Shown here: positions 59,222 through 64,000 of the stretch, piece by piece
How the letters are laid out: every line of letters begins with the position of its first letter
Numbering within the stretch: the first letter of the stretch is position 1
Assembly (NCBI GenBank): GCA_033807695.1
Contig: CM066302.1
Span: forward strand, 4,092,001-4,156,000
Source of the DNA: Daedaleopsis sinensis
Taxonomy: Eukaryota > Basidiomycota > Agaricomycetes > Polyporales > Polyporaceae
Length of the DNA: 64,000 nucleotides
Reading direction: 5' to 3'
The notes under the pieces: model-generated
Told to the model about the DNA's origin: nothing
Database searches by the model: none
Seen by the model: the letters and a program-made list of their open reading frames with translations, nothing else
Position numbers and translations under genes: made by a program

Positions 59222-59796
59222 ATGACCTGCGGGCGGCGGCCTACTGGCACTCGCAGGCGAAGGCGGCAGCAAGTGGCGGATCCCCGCAATGATGCTGAGA
59301 CGGAGCGCGCCAGGACACATCAGGCTTCGCGACGCGCGCGCGAGCTAGACAATAGATCAAGTCCCAGTCCGATGCGTAGACTACCACAGACACACCTACG
59401 TCAAGCACAGGATGAAAATAGGCCTATCTCTGCAGCAAGCTCACATCTAGAGCAAGCAAGTGCATTCATTGATTATTCTATATTCGCTGTAAAATCCTCT
59501 ATGCTGACACCTTGTAGATACCCAGGCCTCCCAGTCGATCATTCAATTTGTGCCAGGCTACACACCCGGGCCTTCAAATGCTGAGTCCGGAGAACATCGC
59601 AACGGTCAAGTTCGTGCAGCGTCTGCCAGTATGTGTCATTAATGATACGTATTGAACCTCCCTAACTCTTGATTGTACGTTTGTAGGTAGTACCATCTGG
59701 GAACAGACAGGTCGCTTTCGTGTCACTGTCTCATCTCAGCCACTTCACCCTAGACCTGAGAATGACATTGAGACATGTAGTGCTGTAGCGGCAGGT
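59222..59796 (+). other. Probable N-terminal region of the Helitron protein
   Basis: A plus-strand frame (59222-59584) encodes an Arg/Glu/Ala-rich stretch (RRRRQQVADPRNDAETERA) like the basic N-terminal tails of fungal Helitron helicases. Candidate splice sites (GTATGT near 59631, TTTGTAG near 59686) lie between it and the long frame at 59797. I could not settle the exon joins. Confidence 0.4.
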
Positions 59797-62700
59797 ATGG
59801 ACTTGGGTCGTTATGCTCAGATTATACACATTGCTCACGTGAGGCATCATTTAGGGTACCATCAAGGGATACTAGAAACTCGCTCACGACAACAAGCTGC
59901 GAGTGAGGATGCATACCAACATCCCAGACTTTGCCGTACGTACACTTCCAATTCTATACAGTACACTTTCGGCTTATATTATAAACTTTTGTCGGGTACC
60001 ACAGACACATCTGAGAGCGCTATGCCACGGGCTCGCCGACCCTATAGCGAGCCAGTAGAACAGCACAATCTAGGACGAATGAATATTTCTTGCCCACATT
60101 GCGGAGCCCTTCACTGGTCGGCCGAGAGACTCTCGAAGAGCTCACAGCAACGGCCCCAGTTCGGAACATGTTGCAATAGCGGCAAGATCACGCTCCCTGC
60201 TGCCCCTGATCCTCCACCGCTTCTACAGCATCTTCTCACTGAGAACGATGACCAGTCTAAGGAATTCCGCTCAAATATCCGCCGGTACAATGCTGCATTT
60301 GCATTTACTTCTCTTGGCATTAAGATCGACGACGAGCTCAATCGATCTGGTCACGGACCGTACGTCTTTCGGATCCATGGAGAGCTCTGCCACAGGTCCG
60401 GAGCCCTCCTCACCCCCCAGGGAGAACAACCACACTACTCACAGCTCTACATCTACGATCTTGCCGTCGCGCTCGCGTTACGCACAGAGAATAACCCCGA
60501 CTTGCGCTCCGACACACTCAGCCAGCTCGAGACCATGCTTCGAACGTCTCACTGCTATGCGGCTGTCTACAAGCACACCTTTGAAGTCCTGTCAGGCTAT
60601 AGAGATCAAGATGACGCCTCTGTCCGCCTCATCGTTGACCAGTCTCGGGATCCACGACGCTACAATCTCCCCACCGCCGATGATGTTGCCGTGCTTTTGC
60701 CAGGAGTTTCCGAAGACGCTCCGAGCATAGGGGATTCAAGAGATATCCTCTTGCGATCTCGATATACGGGACCTCTGCAGCGCATTAGTGAGAGCCATCC
60801 TGCCTATGCGCCACTTCACTATGTGCTTCTCTTTCCACATGGAACAAGCGGATGGCATTGGAGTATCCCTCAGCGGCAGCAGGAGCGGTCAAACGACGAG
60901 GGATCTCATAGCTCTGACCCCGATGGGACTACACACCACCGTCGCCGACCTCACAGAGATCAAACAGTCTCACAGACACGATACTACGCATATCAACTAC
61001 AGGCGAGATCTTCCGGATTTCCAACAATTCTCCGGGGGGGCAGGCTCCTTCAGCAGTACGCTGTCGATATGTGGGCTGTATCCGAGCAGCAACGACTCGC
61101 GTTTCTGCGTAATAACCAGAATGAGATCTGGGCGTCATTGTATAGCGGCCTAGAGGATGTGTTGCGCGGTGGACAGGACATCAATCTTCAAGATCTTGGA
61201 CAACTAATCATTCTCCCTTCTTCCTTTACTGGAGGTCCTCGAGCGATGCAGCAGCTATTCCAGGATGGGATGGCTATCGCCCGGTACTACCGGAATGTCG
61301 ACCTCTTCATTACAATGACCGCGAACCCGCAGTGGCCTGAGGTCGTACGAGAGCATCTACCAGGCCAACAGCCCTCCGACCGACCGGATCTCATCGCCCG
61401 CGTCTTCAAGCTCAAGAAGCAAGCCCTCATTCAAGAAATATTCAAGGATGGTATCTTTGGACACGCTGTCGCGCACATCTACACTATCGAGTTCCAGAAA
61501 CGCGGACTACCCCACATGCATCTGCTGGTCTTTCTAGACCGACGAGACAAGCTCCTTGACCCAGCAGCAGTCGACTCTGCCATCCGCGCGACATGGCCAG
61601 ACCCCATCAAAGAGCCAGCACTTTTTAACGCGGTCAGATCCCACATGGTACATGGTCCGTGTGGGGCATACAACCCCACAGCACCATGCATGGAGAACGG
61701 CCGATGCAAGAAGCGTTTTCCGAAGAACTTCGAGGACCACACTTCCATGGAGGAGGAGGGCTACCCTCGCTACTATCGTCCACGAGATGGTAGGGCTTAC
61801 CCTGTAGGTCCGCAACGCCATGAACTCGACAACAGCTGGATTGTCCCTTATAACCCATATCTCCTCATCCGGTACAACTGCCATATCAACGTCGAGTGCT
61901 CCGCTACATTTGCGACCGTCAAGTATATCAACAAATATATCCACAAAGGTCACGACCGGGCTACAGTCGAGATCAATGTCCGGGACGAGATCCGTTCTTA
62001 CCTTGACGCTCGCTTTATTGCTGCACCTGAGGCTGTCTGGCGACTCTTCCATTATGAGATGCACAAGCAAATCCCTAACGTTGTCCGTCTTCAAATACAT
62101 CTCCCAGGACAGCATATGGTCACATACAATCCACGAGAGCGGCTCGAAGACGTTCTGGCTCGCGCTGCCAATGAGAAGACCATGCTCACTGCTTTCTTCG
62201 AAGCCAACGCTGACCCTGGTCCCCGCGGCGATCTCGCCCGTCTCTATACCTACCAGGAGTTCCCTCAACACTTCGTTTGGAGCAAGGTGAAGAAACGATG
62301 GGATATACGGCAGAGAGGCTTTGCCCTTGGTCACATGTATTTCGTCTCACCCAACGCCGGTGACCAGTTTTATCTGCGAACCCTCCTAACGGTGACGCGA
62401 GGGCCCACCTGCTTTGAAGACCTCCGGAGGGTGAATGGACAGCTCTGCGACTCATTCCATGCAGCATGTCTCGCCCGCGGCCTTCTCGAGGATGACGGTG
62501 AATGGGAGCAGTGTTTGAAGGAGGCATGCGAGATGCAAACTGGGTCCCGCCTCAGATATCTCTTTGCAGTCATTCTTCACTACTGCAGTCCTGCACATCC
62601 CGCTGAGTTGTGGGATAGATACCGATCATCTATCTGCGACGACCTCCCCCATCGCCTTCGTCTCATGGGCCGGCAGAACTTCTCTGAGGACGATGTTTAC

Positions 62701-64000
62701 GACTACGGTCTCTTTTTGCTTGACAAGATACTTCGAGGGTATGGGACGTCGCTGAAAGAGCATGGCAGAATGCCTCTTCCCCTCCACGACTGGGAGGCCG
62801 AAGTCGAGAATCCCCTGATCACCGAACAACTCGACTACGACATTGACGAAGAGTGTCGCCTTGCTGCATCGTGTATCCCTCAGCTCAACCCGGAGCAACG
62901 TCATGCCTTTGACTGTATCATCGACTCAGCAATATTGGAGAAGGGCGAGACATATCTTCTTCACGGGGCTGGAGGCACCGGAAAGACATTTGTCTACAAA
63001 GCACTTTGCCATAAGGTTTGTGACCGAGTTTGTAATTGGCTCTCATATGGTACTGAAATATTATTCTAGCTTCGAGGCGAAGGGCACATTGCCCTCTGTG
63101 TATCCTCCTCCGGAATATCCTCACTTCTTCTATTAGGCAGCCGCACAGCGCACTCAATGTACAAGATTCCGATTGAGAGCCTCGGCCCCGAATCAACGTG
63201 TGGATTTAGCAAGGAGAGCTTGCGAGCAGCGCTGTTTCGTCGAGCCCGTGTGGGAGTTTGGGACGAGATCAGCAGCCAGCATTGTCACGCCATTGAGGCT
63301 GTGGATAGATCCCTTCGCGATGTCCGTGGAGTCGACCGCCCATTTGGAGAACTTACAATGGTATTTGGAGGCGACTTTCAACAGATGCTTCCTGTGGTTG
63401 TGCGCGGCTCACGGGAGGAGGTCGTCCATGCATCCCTTCGTTTTTCGCATCTCTGGCCTCACATCAAAGTCCTTCATCTTCGACAGAACATGTGACTCGA
63501 ACGTAGCGAGGACTCCACTGCATATGCCCAATGGCTTCTAGATGTCGGCCATGGACGGGTCCATGTTGATGGAGACCACTCAAAAGTGGCTCTACCAATG
63601 CACATGCTCCGAACTGACATCGATTCTCTCATCAACTCAGTCTATGGGGGTCTGACACCTATGACCGGTGTACCCCCTCCCGATTACTTCCTACATCGCA
63701 CAATTCTCTCTGCGCGTAATGAAGACGTCGACGACATCAACCGACTTGCTCTAGACCGCATGATGGGCGAGGAGCGCATCTTCTATAGTGCGGACACGAT
63801 ACAGACTGAGCCAGGCGCGGACCATGACCTCACCAGTAGTCCGTATGAAATTCCTGTGGAGTATCTTAGATCGCTGAGGCTCTCAGGACTTCCTCCAGGC
63901 GAGCTACGTATCAAGATTGGTTGCCCGGTGATCCTCTTGCGGAATCTTTGCCCATCCCTCGGTCTCTGCAATGGAACACGACTGACTGTAGCTCAAGTCT
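59797..64000 (+). pseudogene. Helitron Rep-helicase with a nonsense codon, incomplete at window end
   Basis: The long first frame (59797-63015) has a zinc-type start (CPHCGALHW, C99/C102), then the Helitron N-like domain. The HUH motif is GLPHMHLL (H573, H575). The two-tyrosine motif is KYINKYIHKG (Y710, Y714). The PIF1-type helicase begins with LNPEQRHAFD and Walker A GAGGTGKT (1057-1064). A 54-bp intron (63016-63069, GTTTGT...TTCTAG) follows; it contains a stop, so splicing is required. The next exon has LGSRTAHS, Walker B VWDEIS, and GGDFQQMLPVV. After HLRQNM there is TGA (63493-63495) where the family has Arg (CGA to TGA), and the frame then stays open to the window end with GCPVILLRNL. 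Known role: single-strand nicking, joining and unwinding during rolling-circle transposition. Confidence 0.87.
63016..63069 (+). other. Intron in the Helitron helicase gene
   Basis: Removing these 54 bases joins CHK to LRGEGHIALCVSSSG, restoring the conserved helicase sequence after Walker A. The intron begins GTTTGT and ends TTCTAG. Confidence 0.8.

Larger units (their letters stand above)
59222..64000 (+). mobile_element. Helitron (rolling-circle transposon), partial
   Basis: Identified from its Rep/helicase gene. The left boundary is not determined and the right end is beyond the window. The gene carries a nonsense codon, so this copy is probably not autonomous. Confidence 0.85.

Overview
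The window is nuclear DNA from a filamentous basidiomycete, most likely an Agaricomycete of the polypore kind. The evidence is GC-rich sequence, genes broken by many 49-85 bp GT-AG introns, and basidiomycete-type families: a secreted GDSL/CE16-like esterase, a KDZ-type transposase with CxC5/CxC6 cysteine clusters, an RTC4-like protein, a HET-domain relic and a Helitron helicase. Gene models were spliced by hand from reading frames and splice sites; no database search was run.

Region 1 (1-46,685) is a direct tandem array of a very large unit. It holds the tail of one unit, then four units of about 12.66, 11.95, 11.03 and 10.95 kb. Each unit carries a two-exon gene for an unrecognised 223-aa basic protein and ends in a seven-exon esterase gene. 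The unit junction lies inside esterase exon 6, so every internal esterase copy has lost its last exon and its catalytic-His region and is fused to the start of the next unit. Only the last copy (45,444-46,856) is complete. The rest of each unit is GC-rich, repeat-rich DNA without a convincing gene. Units 3 and 4 look almost identical over more than 10 kb. Unit 3 is a recombinant of unit-2-like and unit-1-like sequence, with a switch point inside the 223-aa gene.

Region 2 (46,857-58,637) is a minus-strand gene of about 382 codons split by a 9,763-bp DNA transposon (48,117-57,879). The element has about 42-bp imperfect terminal inverted repeats and a perfect 9-bp target-site duplication. Removing the element and one duplication copy restores one open frame. 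The element encodes an apparently intact 698-aa KDZ-like transposase. It also carries two unexpected minus-strand genes: a five-exon 1,052-aa cysteine-cluster/RTC4-like protein and a truncated HET-domain gene with an in-frame stop.

Region 3 (from about 59.2 kb to the end) is a Helitron with an HUH replication initiator and a PIF1-type helicase. The gene has one clear 54-bp intron and one nonsense codon, and it runs out of the window.

The window therefore records three kinds of change side by side: unequal exchange in a giant tandem array, cargo-carrying transposition into a gene, and decay of a rolling-circle element.
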